A stretch of 64,000 bases of DNA from Cellulophaga fucicola. GTDB taxonomy: Bacteria > Bacteroidota > Bacteroidia > Flavobacteriales > Flavobacteriaceae. The stretch's first letter is position 1; every line of letters starts with the position of its first letter. The DNA lies in the NCBI RefSeq assembly GCF_900119145.1, contig NZ_FPIY01000002.1, positions 919,306 to 983,305 of the forward strand, read 5' to 3'. The notes beneath the pieces are model-generated. The model searched no databases. It was not told where the DNA came from and was given only the letters and a program-made list of their open reading frames with translations. A program made the translations under genes and the position numbers. Shown piece by piece: positions 37,445-47,274 of the stretch.

Positions 37445-37452
37445 CAAAAATA
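37445..37452 (-). promoter_or_regulatory. -7 promoter box of the sulfatase gene
   Basis: The minus strand reads TATTTTTG, matching TAnnTTTG, about 48 bp before the ATG chosen for the sulfatase. It supports rejecting the TTG at 37447 as the start. Confidence 0.45.
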
Positions 37453-37602
37453 TAATTTTAACCTATTTCTTTCTTTTTTTACACCTACACCAAAAGACCT
37501 GTGTTATTTAGTTACCAACAAGTTATAATATTAAAGTAAAAAAATAGGCATGCGTTATAAAACACACACCTATTTATAGTACTACAACTTACGTTTAACT
37601 TG

Positions 37603-39033
37603 TTAAGAAATTATGGTTCCTTTTTTAATCTTTTTAACAAACACCTGCTTACCTATAAAAATAAATATCACTGAAAAAATAAGTAATACAACTACTTTTA
37701 ATAAAATCGAACTATTTGTTGGTGGCTCGTATGTAAAACTAGGAATTTTTTGATAATCGTTAGATGTAAAATTCTTGTTACCATACAATAAAGGCTTAAA
37801 AAAGTTGCGCCATTCTTTAGAAAACAAAGCAACCTGGTTTCTGTAACTTTGATAGTGACTTGTAGATGTATGTGCAAGATTATTAAAACTTTGCTGCATA
37901 AGTATTGCTGGTGAGCTATACTGCCACAATCTAACCCAGTCTTGTTGTTTTGTTAGCTGATCTTCATAAGAATTAATTAAAGGCTTTAATTCTTCTTCTA
38001 CCAATTCTTGAGAAGCTATATACTTATGCCAAAAAGAATAATTACCATTACCTTCTTTTGACGCATACTCTGGATGATCTCTTAAAAAATTATCCAATAT
38101 TTTGTCTTGCTTGCTAGATAATTCTTCTTTTAACTCTCTTACTTCGGTAATCATTTTAGTTCTGGATGGTATTGGGTAAAATGAGTTTGCCAATTGCCCA
38201 ACTACTGCCGGAATAATTAAAATTACAAAAACCCAAATTGCCAATAGACTTACCGCATTTTTAGCCGAATTATTCACCACTAGGTTAACTAATAAAACAA
38301 TAGTAAACCAAAAAAGTATGTAAGCAAAAACCAAAGATAGTAGCTGAAAAAATTGAAAAAAGTTAGCGCTAAAATCGAACCCAAAAAGCAACAACGTAAT
38401 TGTAATAACTACAAGTGTAATTAAAGTTAACCAAAAGAATCTAAGCGCTGTCTTTTGCAATATCCATTGGTAAATAGATATTGGCTGTGAGGCCAATAGC
38501 TTTAAAGATCCGTATTCTTTTTCTTCTGATAATATATTGTAACTAAATGCAATTATAATTAGTGGCAGTATGTAAATAATTACAAAAGACAAATCAAAAG
38601 AACCAAAAAGCAATTGTATAGGATTTGCCAGTTCAGAATAGTCTAAAGTAAAGCTATCTCCATAAGCACTAGGTTTTATAAAGTGCGTAAAAAGATCACT
38701 TTGTCCTGTAGCTATAAAAGTTAATGGTTCTGCTGGTATTGCCGCAACTCTAGGGTAATTATAAGCAACATTCATAGGCATATTTGGCATCATTCTAGGA
38801 CTTACACTTACCTGCAACCCTCTCTCTAAAGAGTCTAGCACTTTTACCATTGCTGCATCCTTATCATTTGCCTCCAGAACAACTTTTTCTAACTCTTGTA
38901 TACGCTCACTTACCTTTTCTTTTCCATTATATCCTGCAAAAAGAACTACTACCAAAAGTATAAGTGACAAAAGTAAAAGCCATCTGCTGCGTAGCAAAGA
39001 CTTTAATTCATATTTAAAATTATATCTAAACAT
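37603..39033 (-). CDS. ABC-2 type permease (DUF3526-like), second subunit
   Basis: The 476-residue product has an N-terminal helix, a long extracytoplasmic loop, and about five further helices including FVIIYILPLIIIAFSYNILSEEKEYGSLKLL. The last pattern (EEKEYGSLK) is typical of ABC-2/DUF3526 permeases. A C-terminal loop of about 150 residues precedes the last helix. It follows its sister permease by 1 bp and ends the three-gene exporter operon. Substrate unknown. Confidence 0.88.
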   Translation of the reverse strand: MFRYNFKYELKSLLRSRWLLLLSLILLVVVLFAGYNGKEKVSERIQELEKVVLEANDKDAAMVKVLDSLERGLQVSVSPRMMPNMPMNVAYNYPRVAAIPAEPLTFIATGQSDLFTHFIKPSAYGDSFTLDYSELANPIQLLFGSFDLSFVIIYILPLIIIAFSYNILSEEKEYGSLKLLASQPISIYQWILQKTALRFFWLTLITLVVITITLLLFGFDFSANFFQFFQLLSLVFAYILFWFTIVLLVNLVVNNSAKNAVSLLAIWVFVILIIPAVVGQLANSFYPIPSRTKMITEVRELKEELSSKQDKILDNFLRDHPEYASKEGNGNYSFWHKYIASQELVEEELKPLINSYEDQLTKQQDWVRLWQYSSPAILMQQSFNNLAHTSTSHYQSYRNQVALFSKEWRNFFKPLLYGNKNFTSNDYQKIPSFTYEPPTNSSILLKVVVLLIFSVIFIFIGKQVFVKKIKKGTIIS

Positions 39034-39034
39034 T

Positions 39035-40438
39035 TTAATATTTTTTATTGGTGAAAAATAATAGTCCAGCTGTTAACACAACCCAAATTAAAAGCACAAA
39101 GAATACATTTGTATTTTGCTTGTAAACCTCTTCAAAAGTTGGACCTTCATACTCAAACTCTTTAAGCTTACTCCACGTATCTGCAGGAGCAACATAACGC
39201 TCGTTATATTTAGAGTTTTTTTCTGTTGTACCATTTAAAAATCGTTGCACATCTACTCTATACGCCTCAGCTGCTTCTGTAAACCTCCAATGAGATTGGT
39301 AATCTGTGTTGGCAATAGCCATTGATAAAAAGCGTGTTGGTAAAAACGGGGATATAGACGATACTGTTTTATAAACATCACCTTGGTTTTTGGCTTTTTC
39401 TTTTAAAATATTGTAATGTTTAGCGTATACTTGAGCCTGATACTCTTCACTTCTTTGCATTAAATAAGCACTAAAATTAAAAGGCAATTTATGTACACTA
39501 TCTACTTTATGTTCTTTTAATACTTGCGCCTGTAGTTTTTGAGATTCTTCACTCCAAGGATTATGACCATCTAAACCTTGTTTGCTTTCATTTGCAATTT
39601 GCTCATTAAACTCTTGATGTGAAGGATACGGATATTTAGCATCTGCCAAATTACTTGCCACTTTAGGAGCAACAAAACAAGCTAAAACCCAAAACACTAA
39701 ATTAATTACAAGTGCAATACCAGACTTTTTTACCTTAGATGATATAAATAATACCACATTGGTAAATATTAAATAGTACAGCAAATACACTATATACAAT
39801 GCAAAAAACTCTTTCCACTCAAATAAGCCAAAATCGTTTAAACTAGTTAAGACTATAGCTGCCACAGTAAACAAAATAGTAGTTATTGCCATTATAGGTA
39901 CTAAAGCTGCCAACCACTTACCTAAAAACAATTTCCAACCAACAACACCCTGACTTTTTAATATAAAAAAAGTACTACCCTCTATTTCTTTTGAAAAAAT
40001 GTTATATCCAATTAAAATGATAATTAATGGTATAATATAGAGTAATATAAAATCTGGTGTTAATGCTCCAAACCTAGACAATGCCGTTTGGTCTGCAGCA
40101 TCACTAAAAGCAGCTTCGTTTCTGTTGTGTGCTTCTAAAAAGACTGAAACTCCAGTGTATTTATCTACACCTTGATCTATTAAAGATAAAGGAGACTTAG
40201 GCTTAAAAACATAATTACCGTAATGCGCAGCAGAATGCGGATTTTTCTCTCCTTGAGATTCCCAAACTTTACGCTCATTTGCCTTAGCTTCATTATAAAG
40301 CGCTGTTGTATTTTTATACTGCTTAAAAGTGATAAAAAACGCCACTAAAGCCAATAAAAATACAATTGCCGAAGAAATTTTAAAACGCCCATCTCTTAAA
40401 ATTTCTTTAAGTTCTTTTTTAACTATGTAACGTATCAT
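39035..40438 (-). CDS. ABC-2 type permease (DUF3526-like), first subunit
   Basis: The 467-residue product has the same plan as the gene after it: an N-terminal helix, a loop of about 90 residues, then FILLYIIPLIIILIGYNIFSKEIEGSTF and further helices. It overlaps the ATPase gene by 4 bp and abuts the second permease, so the three proteins probably form one exporter. In related flavobacterial loci a TonB-dependent receptor often lies nearby; none is present here. Confidence 0.88.
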   Translation of the reverse strand: MIRYIVKKELKEILRDGRFKISSAIVFLLALVAFFITFKQYKNTTALYNEAKANERKVWESQGEKNPHSAAHYGNYVFKPKSPLSLIDQGVDKYTGVSVFLEAHNRNEAAFSDAADQTALSRFGALTPDFILLYIIPLIIILIGYNIFSKEIEGSTFFILKSQGVVGWKLFLGKWLAALVPIMAITTILFTVAAIVLTSLNDFGLFEWKEFFALYIVYLLYYLIFTNVVLFISSKVKKSGIALVINLVFWVLACFVAPKVASNLADAKYPYPSHQEFNEQIANESKQGLDGHNPWSEESQKLQAQVLKEHKVDSVHKLPFNFSAYLMQRSEEYQAQVYAKHYNILKEKAKNQGDVYKTVSSISPFLPTRFLSMAIANTDYQSHWRFTEAAEAYRVDVQRFLNGTTEKNSKYNERYVAPADTWSKLKEFEYEGPTFEEVYKQNTNVFFVLLIWVVLTAGLLFFTNKKY

Positions 40439-41151
40439 ATTGCTTCATTGTTTAGGGTCATTGTTTCTAAATACACTTTCTCTAAATCTTGCAATGTAAT
40501 TTCATCATTAGAAAAATGATGCATTAAAACACCTTGCTTCATAATACCAATGTGCGTTCCTATTTCTTTAGCTCTAAAAATGTCGTGTGTTGCCATAAGT
40601 ATAGCTACTTTAGCTTGTTTCATACGCTTTAGCAACTCACCAAACTCATTACTAGATTTTGGATCTAAACCAGAGGTTGGCTCATCTAACAACAATACTT
40701 TAGCGCCTTTTGCAATTGCTAATGCAATACCAACTTTTTGTCGCATTCCTTTAGAGAAAAACTGCACACGCTTATCAAATGCTTCTTGCTGCAAGCCTGC
40801 TTCTTCTAAAAAATCTTTAAGTTCTGTTTTAGAGAAACTTTTACCTCCAATGCCTAAAAAATAATCTAAATTCTCTATAGCTGTTAGTGTTGGGTAAAGC
40901 ATTAAATTCTCTGGAATATATGTTAAATATGGCTTTGTTTTTTTAGGATTTTTAACCACATCTAACCCATTAATATAAGCCGTACCAGATGTTGGCGTTA
41001 TAAAGTTTAGCAGTAAATTAATAGTGGTAGATTTACCTGCACCGTTTGCTCCAAGAAGACACAAAATCTCTCCTTCTTTTATTTCAATATTTAAATTATT
41101 TAGAGCGGTAAAATCGCCGTACTTCTTAGTTAAATTACTTGTTTTAATCAT
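40435..41151 (-). CDS. ABC transporter ATP-binding protein
   Basis: This is a compact 238-residue nucleotide-binding subunit with Walker A GANGAGKS (34-41), signature FSKGMRQK, Walker B VLLLDEPTSGLD and a switch His in ATHDIFRAKEIG. It belongs to the group that pairs with NosY/DUF3526 permeases. It is the first gene of the exporter operon and overlaps the first permease by 4 bp. Confidence 0.93.
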   Translation of the reverse strand: MIKTSNLTKKYGDFTALNNLNIEIKEGEILCLLGANGAGKSTTINLLLNFITPTSGTAYINGLDVVKNPKKTKPYLTYIPENLMLYPTLTAIENLDYFLGIGGKSFSKTELKDFLEEAGLQQEAFDKRVQFFSKGMRQKVGIALAIAKGAKVLLLDEPTSGLDPKSSNEFGELLKRMKQAKVAILMATHDIFRAKEIGTHIGIMKQGVLMHHFSNDEITLQDLEKVYLETMTLNNEAI

Positions 41152-41349
41152 TTTGAATATTGTTCAGGTTTTGTATTTTTTAAAATTCTAAATTATCTAG
41201 AAAATGTAGGATAAATAGCGGTACATTAACTTTAGAAAACCCTAAAGCAATGAAAAAAATAAGATGTACAAACGCAGCACAAGTCTGCCTTACAAACATT
41301 TATTGTTCGTAAAAAAGCAATGTGTAAATTACGTTTTACTAAAAATAAG

Positions 41350-41721
41350 TTAAACCGCTAATACTGTAGCAGGAGGTGCTCTAAGAGAGCTATTACTCAG
41401 TAAGTATAAGAATGTGTAAGGCGCTACATATTCTGTGTTAGAGTAATGTGTTAGTGTAGGTTTTATTATTTGCAGCTTATTTTCATTAGCTACAACTACT
41501 TTAGTTAATTTAAATTGATGACAAAGCAAACAATCATACACCGCTGTAGTAAATTCGGTGTTTTCTATAACTAAAGGACTAATATCTTTATCCTTAGAAT
41601 CTAAAGCTGCGTAATGATTATGATTGTGTGGTTCTGAAAAATTATGAAATACATAACTAGCCTGACTTACTAAAAATAGCAAGCAAAAGAAGATAGCAAT
41701 ATGTTTTCTAAAAAAATTCAA
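41350..41721 (-). CDS. Small secreted protein with His-rich and CxxC motifs
   Basis: The 123-residue product has a signal sequence (IAIFFCLLFLVSQASY). A short HNFSEPHNHNHY segment and CLLCHQF follow. The His-rich and CxxC features suggest metal or heme contact but no family is recognised. It lies 198 bp upstream of the ABC exporter on the same strand. Such small proteins often sit before metal-receptor genes in Flavobacteria, which makes a link to the exporter possible. Confidence 0.6.
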   Translation of the reverse strand: MNFFRKHIAIFFCLLFLVSQASYVFHNFSEPHNHNHYAALDSKDKDISPLVIENTEFTTAVYDCLLCHQFKLTKVVVANENKLQIIKPTLTHYSNTEYVAPYTFLYLLSNSSLRAPPATVLAV

Positions 41722-42042
41722 CCTCTATTAATTATAAAATATCATCATAAATTTGCGTGGCAAATTAGACAATAAAACATAGCCCTATTTTTAAATTCTG
41801 TTAATTTTTTCTAAAATTTTAAGAAAACCATAGCAAAATACCTATTTCTATGCACAATACACAAACAAATAAGGTGTATATTGTAAAATAATGTTAAAAC
41901 AAATCTGTTCTTTTTATGTTAACTAAGAAATCTTATTTCTAAAAGAATAATAAATGAGAGTTAAAAAGTGTAACACGTAGATACAAAAAATGGCTTCTGG
42001 GGACAGAAGCCATTCATAAATTAATAGAAATCATAAGGTGTA
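41722..42042. other. 321-bp intergenic region
   Basis: It contains the terminator of the CBS gene (41989-42014). The rest is very AT-rich, with no open frame and no exact TAnnTTTG box for the small secreted gene. I see nothing else in it. Confidence 0.4.
41984..42014 (-). terminator. Terminator of the CBS-domain gene
   Basis: AATGGCTTCTG and CAGAAGCCATT are exact reverse complements around a four-base loop; the minus strand then reads T residues. It lies 29 bp after the CBS stop codon. Confidence 0.85.
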
Positions 42043-42507
42043 CTATTTATAATTTTGTCCGTTTAGTTTTAATGCTGCCACAACCACATCTTTACGGCTT
42101 AGTTGCCCAACTAAAATATCATCTTTAAGTACAGGAAGCCTTCGTCTGTTGTGCTTTGCAAAAATACCTGCGGCATCAAAAATACTTATGTCCGGAGAAA
42201 TAAACTCTACATCTATAGTCATAAAATTCTCAACACTTTTATTTAGAATAGGCTGATTAAAATAGCGGCTTTCCGAGATTTGTTTCATACAATCTGCTTC
42301 AGAAATAATACCTACTAAAAATCCGTTATCATCTAATACTGGTCCACCTGAAATATTGTGCTTGGTAAACAATTCCATTACTTCTAAAATAGATTGATTA
42401 GGCTTAAAGGTTACTAACTTTTTAGTCATATAATCAGCAACTAAAATTGGCGCCTCAAATTCCTTTTTTACAGTTTTCCGTACTCCCTGAAAGCTTTTAA
42501 TTCCCAT
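42043..42507 (-). CDS. CBS-domain pair protein
   Basis: The 154-residue cytoplasmic protein consists of two CBS domains (about 20-80 and 85-150): VADYMTKKLVTFKPNQSILEVMELF, GGPVLDDNGFLVGIISEADC, then FMTIDVEFISPDISIFDAAGIF and RRLPVLKDDILVGQLSRKDV. CBS pairs bind adenosine nucleotides and act as energy sensors. As a stand-alone pair its partner is unknown. It has its own terminator and diverges from the M28 peptidase gene. Confidence 0.92.
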   Translation of the reverse strand: MGIKSFQGVRKTVKKEFEAPILVADYMTKKLVTFKPNQSILEVMELFTKHNISGGPVLDDNGFLVGIISEADCMKQISESRYFNQPILNKSVENFMTIDVEFISPDISIFDAAGIFAKHNRRRLPVLKDDILVGQLSRKDVVVAALKLNGQNYK

Positions 42508-42627
42508 AATGTTTGGTTTTAGGTTAATCTTAAATCTAGTGATTATTAATGAATTATCTAAATAAATAGCGATAAAAACATCAAATTTCTATAATTTTAT
42601 AACTTGAACACAGAAATACGCAAAAAA

Positions 42628-44907
42628 ATGAGCAAAATAGCAAGAATATTAACTCTAGTTCTTTTAGTACTAGCAACTTACTGGAGTTTTAAAGCCATAA
42701 TGCCAACATATACAGCAGATAGTAACGCTGCACCCACTTCTTTTTCTACCGACAGAGCCCTAAAACACGTTAAGGAAATTAGTAAAGAGCCACACGCATT
42801 AGGATTTGAAGCACACACAGATGTAAAAAATTATATTATAGCAGAACTAAACAAGTTAGGATTAAAAACTAGTTTACAAGAAGGCTATGCTGCTGACGAT
42901 TGGGGAAACTTAGCTTATGCTACTAATATATTAACTCGTATTAAAGGCAAAAGCAATAAAAAAGCATTGTTATTGCTTTCTCATTACGATAGCAACCCAC
43001 ATTCTTCTCTTGGTGCTAGTGATGCTGGTAGTGGTGTTGCAACGATTTTAGAAAGTATACGTGCGTATGTATCAGAAAATAAAACACCCGAAAACGATAT
43101 TATTATTTCATTTACAGATGCAGAAGAGCTAGGTTTAAATGGAGCCAAGCTATTTGTAAATAATCATGCTTGGGCAAAAGATGTGGGACTTGTTTTAAAT
43201 TTTGAAGCTCGTGGATCTGGCGGTCCAAGTTATATGTTAATAGAAACTAACCAAGGAAACAGTAGGTTAATTGAAGAATTTACAGCAGCTAATCCAGAAT
43301 ATCCTGTTGCAAACTCATTGGCATATAGCATTTACAAAATGCTTCCTAACGATACAGATTTAACTGTTTTTAGAGAAGATGCAGATATACAAGGTTTCAA
43401 TTTTGCTTTTATAGACGATCATTTTGACTATCACACAGCACAAGACACTCACGAGCGTTTAGATAAAAAAACACTAGCTCACCAAGGAAGTTACCTAATG
43501 CCGTTACTGCATTATTTTGCAGATGCAGACTTAACTGCATTAAAAAGTACAGAAGACAATATTTACTTTACTGTTCCTATTTTTAAAACAGTTTCTTATC
43601 CCTTTAGTTGGATATGGCCTTTGTTTGCAATTGCTGTACTATTATTTATAATTTTAATAGTCTACGGACTCAAAAACAAAACCCTAGATGCAAAAGAAAT
43701 AGCTACCGGTTTTGCGCCACTTTTAATATCACTAGTACTAACCGGTATTGTTGGGTATTTTAGTTGGACAGTCCTAAATGCCATATACCCACAATACAGA
43801 GACATTTTACACGGCTTTACCTATAACGGCTACACATATATTGCTACGTTTACTCTATTTACACTTGCCATTTGCTTTTATATCTATCATAAATTCAAAA
43901 AAATAGAAACTGCCAACTTAGTAGTTGCTCCTATATTTATTTGGCTTCTGCTATCGGGACTATCTGCTAGTTTATTACCTGGCGCTAGTTACACTATTGT
44001 GCCTGTTTTTGCATTGCTTGCTTCTTTTATGATTGTTAGCAACCAAAAAAAACCTAATGCTTACTTATTGGTAATTCTTGCTTTACCAGCAATAACCATA
44101 TTTGCTCCTTTTGTAAAAATGTTTCCCGTTGGCTTGGGCTTAAAAATGTTGGTTGCAACAACCGTATTAACTACATTATTGTTTGTTGCTGTTCTGCCTG
44201 TTTTTGGTTTTTATAAGCATAAAAATCGTTTAGCATTTTTATTATTTCTCCTAAGCATAGTTGGCTTTACAATGGCACATTTAAATTCAGGTTTTTCTAA
44301 AGACAATGCAAAACCAAGCAGTTTGTTATATATATTAGATGCTGATGCAAAAACTGCAAAATGGGCTACATACGACTCTTATCTAACAAATTGGACAGCA
44401 CAATATATAGATGAGACCAAAACAACAACTAATAAAATTGCCAGCACCACAATTAGTAGCAAATACAACTCTAATTTTAATTATGTTGCTAATGCACCAA
44501 TTAAAGATATAGCGGCTCCTAAAATTGAAAAAACGTTAGACACCATAATTAACAACAAAAGACATTTAAAAATTTGCGTTACACCACAACGTAATGTTAA
44601 CCGTTTAAATGTTTATAAAAACAATGTAAATTTAATATCTGCAACAGTTAACGGAGTTCCGTTTTCTAATTATACATTACTAGATACAACTCGTAAACTT
44701 GCTACACATTATATTACGAATAACAATTACACAGAAATAAATCTGGTTCTAGAACCAAACACTCCTTTAGAGTTAACATTTTACGAAGCATCTAATGATT
44801 TACTTACAAATAAAAGTTTTAGTATTCCCGCTCGTCCTAAAGAAGAAATACCAATGCCCTTTGTATTAAACGATGCCATATTAATTATTAAAACAATTCA
44901 ATTTTGA
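42628..44907 (+). CDS. Membrane M28-family aminopeptidase
   Basis: I start at the ATG at 42628 (759 residues); a TTG eight codons upstream is the alternative. A signal-anchor helix is followed by an M28 zinc peptidase domain (about 40-320). Metal and catalytic motifs are visible: LLSHYDSNPHSSLGASDAGSG, SFTDAEELGLNGA, NFEARGSGG and DDHFDYHTAQDT. Eight or so helices (about 325-560) and a C-terminal extracytoplasmic domain follow. The plan resembles eukaryotic ER M28 proteins and related bacterial ones. Its stop overlaps the next start. Confidence 0.92.
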   Translation: MSKIARILTLVLLVLATYWSFKAIMPTYTADSNAAPTSFSTDRALKHVKEISKEPHALGFEAHTDVKNYIIAELNKLGLKTSLQEGYAADDWGNLAYATNILTRIKGKSNKKALLLLSHYDSNPHSSLGASDAGSGVATILESIRAYVSENKTPENDIIISFTDAEELGLNGAKLFVNNHAWAKDVGLVLNFEARGSGGPSYMLIETNQGNSRLIEEFTAANPEYPVANSLAYSIYKMLPNDTDLTVFREDADIQGFNFAFIDDHFDYHTAQDTHERLDKKTLAHQGSYLMPLLHYFADADLTALKSTEDNIYFTVPIFKTVSYPFSWIWPLFAIAVLLFIILIVYGLKNKTLDAKEIATGFAPLLISLVLTGIVGYFSWTVLNAIYPQYRDILHGFTYNGYTYIATFTLFTLAICFYIYHKFKKIETANLVVAPIFIWLLLSGLSASLLPGASYTIVPVFALLASFMIVSNQKKPNAYLLVILALPAITIFAPFVKMFPVGLGLKMLVATTVLTTLLFVAVLPVFGFYKHKNRLAFLLFLLSIVGFTMAHLNSGFSKDNAKPSSLLYILDADAKTAKWATYDSYLTNWTAQYIDETKTTTNKIASTTISSKYNSNFNYVANAPIKDIAAPKIEKTLDTIINNKRHLKICVTPQRNVNRLNVYKNNVNLISATVNGVPFSNYTLLDTTRKLATHYITNNNYTEINLVLEPNTPLELTFYEASNDLLTNKSFSIPARPKEEIPMPFVLNDAILIIKTIQF

Positions 44908-45707
44908 AAACTAAAATAGCAGTTTTTGGCTGCGGATGGCTTGGATTACCACTTGCCCAATCTTTACAACAAAAAGGATATACTATTAACGGCAGTACCA
45001 CCTCTAAAGAAAAAATAAATCTTTTAAAAGATTCAGGTATACATCCTTTTTTAGTTGACTTAAATGATACCAATTTTATAACAAATTTAGATTTGTTTTT
45101 AAATGATGTAGAGATACTTATCATTAACATTCCGCCTAGAATGAAAACAGGTGATGCAACAAACTACTATCAAAAAATGAAACTTGTACACCAATGTGCC
45201 AAGGCCGCAGGTGTAGATAAAGTAATTTTTGTGAGTAGCACATCTGTATACGGAAACATAAATGGCGATGTTACAGAAAAAACAACTCCTAAGCCAGCTA
45301 CAAACGCTGCAAAACAACTCTTAGATATAGAACAACTCTTTTTAAACGACAATAGCTTAAGAGCGACTATAATTCGTTTTGGAGGCCTAATTGGCAATGG
45401 CAGACATCCTATTCATCATTTAGTGAAGAAAGATGTGGTAGCAAACGGCAATCACCCTATAAATTTAATAGACATTACAGATTGCATATCGGTTATTACT
45501 CTAATAATTGAAAAAAACTACTGGAACGAAATTTTTAATGCAGTCTACCCATTTTATCCTACAAAAGAAGAATATTACACCCAAACAGCTAAAAATAAAG
45601 GACTTAAACCACCTCTTTTTACAAGCAATAAAAACGAGTCCGGAAAGAAAGTACTTTCTTACAACTTGGTTTCTGTTAAACTTTTCGATTTTAACACATC
45701 AGTATAA
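44904..45707 (+). CDS. SDR-family NAD(P)-dependent protein (YeeZ-like)
   Basis: The 267-residue protein has an N-terminal Rossmann fold (IAVFGCGWLGLPLAQ), a strand-end VSSTSVYG and GGLIGNGRHPI. These fit atypical extended SDR or epimerase-like proteins that lack the classical YxxxK. The TTG start overlaps the peptidase TGA and is the only one that keeps the Rossmann strand intact. Substrate unknown. Confidence 0.85.
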   Translation: MKTKIAVFGCGWLGLPLAQSLQQKGYTINGSTTSKEKINLLKDSGIHPFLVDLNDTNFITNLDLFLNDVEILIINIPPRMKTGDATNYYQKMKLVHQCAKAAGVDKVIFVSSTSVYGNINGDVTEKTTPKPATNAAKQLLDIEQLFLNDNSLRATIIRFGGLIGNGRHPIHHLVKKDVVANGNHPINLIDITDCISVITLIIEKNYWNEIFNAVYPFYPTKEEYYTQTAKNKGLKPPLFTSNKNESGKKVLSYNLVSVKLFDFNTSV

Positions 45708-45837
45708 CATAGTTTCACAACACTTTTTTAAAGTTTCACAACAAACCCATAGACCAAATGTTAATTACAGTCGTTGATTAACAGGTATTTGGCGATTAAT
45801 TGGTAATTTAGGAGTATCAATTAATCAAAAAAAGAAC

Positions 45838-46218
45838 ATGAAAAATATAGAGTTAAAAATGAAGATAGAAAACGACATATACAGTTTAATTTCTTCTACT
45901 TGTTCTCAAAGAATAAATAGTAAAGCAAACGAACTGCATAAAGCTATTGTAAAAAAACACTACAATGCAACAGATGTCAGAATTGATTATTTTAGAAAGA
46001 GATTAGTTATGGATCTTGTTATAGACGATAGTACATATAACCCTAATACCATAAACACGTTTATACCTACCTTTAAAGCTAATTTTTACTATTTAGACCT
46101 TCAAGATTTTTTAAAGTCTTGTATAGCAAAAGACGATAGAAGTATTGCGTTTTACGCAAGTTTGTTACGGTCCTTAAATTTTTTGGACGAACATCATAAA
46201 CTCCTCAAGAGTGCTTGA
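45838..46218 (+). CDS. Hypothetical protein
   Basis: The 126-residue product is predicted to be mostly helical and soluble, with VRIDYFRKRLVMDLVIDD and IAFYASLLRSLNFLDEHHK. No family recognised and no signal peptide. It has a clear ATG after an A-rich stretch and ends 12 bp before a strong bidirectional terminator, so it is likely a real gene. Confidence 0.6.
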   Translation: MKNIELKMKIENDIYSLISSTCSQRINSKANELHKAIVKKHYNATDVRIDYFRKRLVMDLVIDDSTYNPNTINTFIPTFKANFYYLDLQDFLKSCIAKDDRSIAFYASLLRSLNFLDEHHKLLKSA

Positions 46219-46229
46219 GTATAGAAAAC

Positions 46230-46258
46230 AAAAAAGACCGCAAATTGCGGTCTTTTTT
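46230..46258. terminator. Bidirectional terminator between the hypothetical gene and DUF3078
   Basis: AAAAAGACCGC and GCGGTCTTTTT form an inverted repeat around AAATT with A and T tracts. It serves both the plus-strand hypothetical gene and the minus-strand suf run. Confidence 0.9.
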
Positions 46259-46278
46259 TATGCTGTATTTTAAACGTA

Positions 46279-47205
46279 TTAAAATGCGTAGTTTAAACCT
46301 ACCATCCAAAACGATTGTAATTTATTATCTACATCATCAAAAGAAGTTGCAGTAGCTGGAGTTTGAGCTAAAGAGTAGTTTAATGCCTCTTGCTTGTTAC
46401 TTCTTAAACCAAAGTCAAAACCAACACCAATCATTTTCCAAAGTGTGTATCCAAAAGAGTTTGTCCAAGTTACGTTAGACAAATCTGAACTCTTGTAGCT
46501 TTGAAACATAGATAAGTTAGACTTAAAGTTTATTGCTCCTATTTTCTTAGTATAATCTGCTACAATTTTAGCACCTAAAGAAGACTCAAAAACAGCGTCG
46601 TTCTCTGCAAATACAAAGTTGTAGTTTAATGGGTGTATAACAACAATTAAATCTTCAATTGGAGTCCAAGTTGCACCAACACCTAAATCTAAGTAACCAG
46701 GATTGTTAAAGTTATTTAAGATTGTAGTTCTGTATTCTCCTAAACCAGAGATTGCAAACTTTTCAGATAATTTACGTCCGTATAGAGATGTAATCGTAAA
46801 TACATCAGTAGTACCTTCAAACTTATCGCTATCTGCAGGATTATCTTTATCATCTAACTTTACCCAAGCAAGGTTTACGTTAGCAGAGTTTCTCCAGAAA
46901 AATTTCTCTTGCTTAAGGTTTGCGTAAGCATTTACTGTAAATCCTATGTTACCAGAGTTATTGTTAGGAGATCCTTGAGCATACCAGTTATCAAAACTAG
47001 AGATAGTACCACCAATAGTACCAAAAGCTCCTTTTTTCCAACCTGGCATAGCATCTAACTTAGCTTGTATAGCGCCTATTCTTCCCTGTATAGCTGCTAC
47101 AGAATCTTTTTTAGCTGCTTGTTCCGTTTTTAATTCTTCTGCTGTTTGTGCAAAAGATACAGTTGCAACAAATAATAGTGCAGCTGTTAATACAATTTTC
47201 TTCAT
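46279..47205 (-). CDS. DUF3078 outer-membrane-like protein
   Basis: The 308-residue product has a signal peptide ending in SFAQ. A short coiled coil (about 22-52) is followed by the DUF3078 domain: GWKKGAFGTIGGTISSFDNWYAQG, then alternating strands ending in SFWMVGLNYAF, with a terminal Phe as in outer-membrane barrels. Function unknown. It lies at the end of the minus-strand suf run, 69 bp after DUF2480, and stops at a bidirectional terminator. Confidence 0.9.
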   Translation of the reverse strand: MKKIVLTAALLFVATVSFAQTAEELKTEQAAKKDSVAAIQGRIGAIQAKLDAMPGWKKGAFGTIGGTISSFDNWYAQGSPNNNSGNIGFTVNAYANLKQEKFFWRNSANVNLAWVKLDDKDNPADSDKFEGTTDVFTITSLYGRKLSEKFAISGLGEYRTTILNNFNNPGYLDLGVGATWTPIEDLIVVIHPLNYNFVFAENDAVFESSLGAKIVADYTKKIGAINFKSNLSMFQSYKSSDLSNVTWTNSFGYTLWKMIGVGFDFGLRSNKQEALNYSLAQTPATATSFDDVDNKLQSFWMVGLNYAF

Positions 47206-47274
47206 TTTATAGTATTTAATGGTTTAATGAAGCGCAAATGTAAGTATATTGTTCTTTAAAATAAAAATGTATTT

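Noticed and set aside
39841..39851. AACTAGTT inside the permease gene as a fourth site
   Set aside because: The TAAACGCA and TGCGTTTA arms are absent and it is within a coding region, so it is a chance match.
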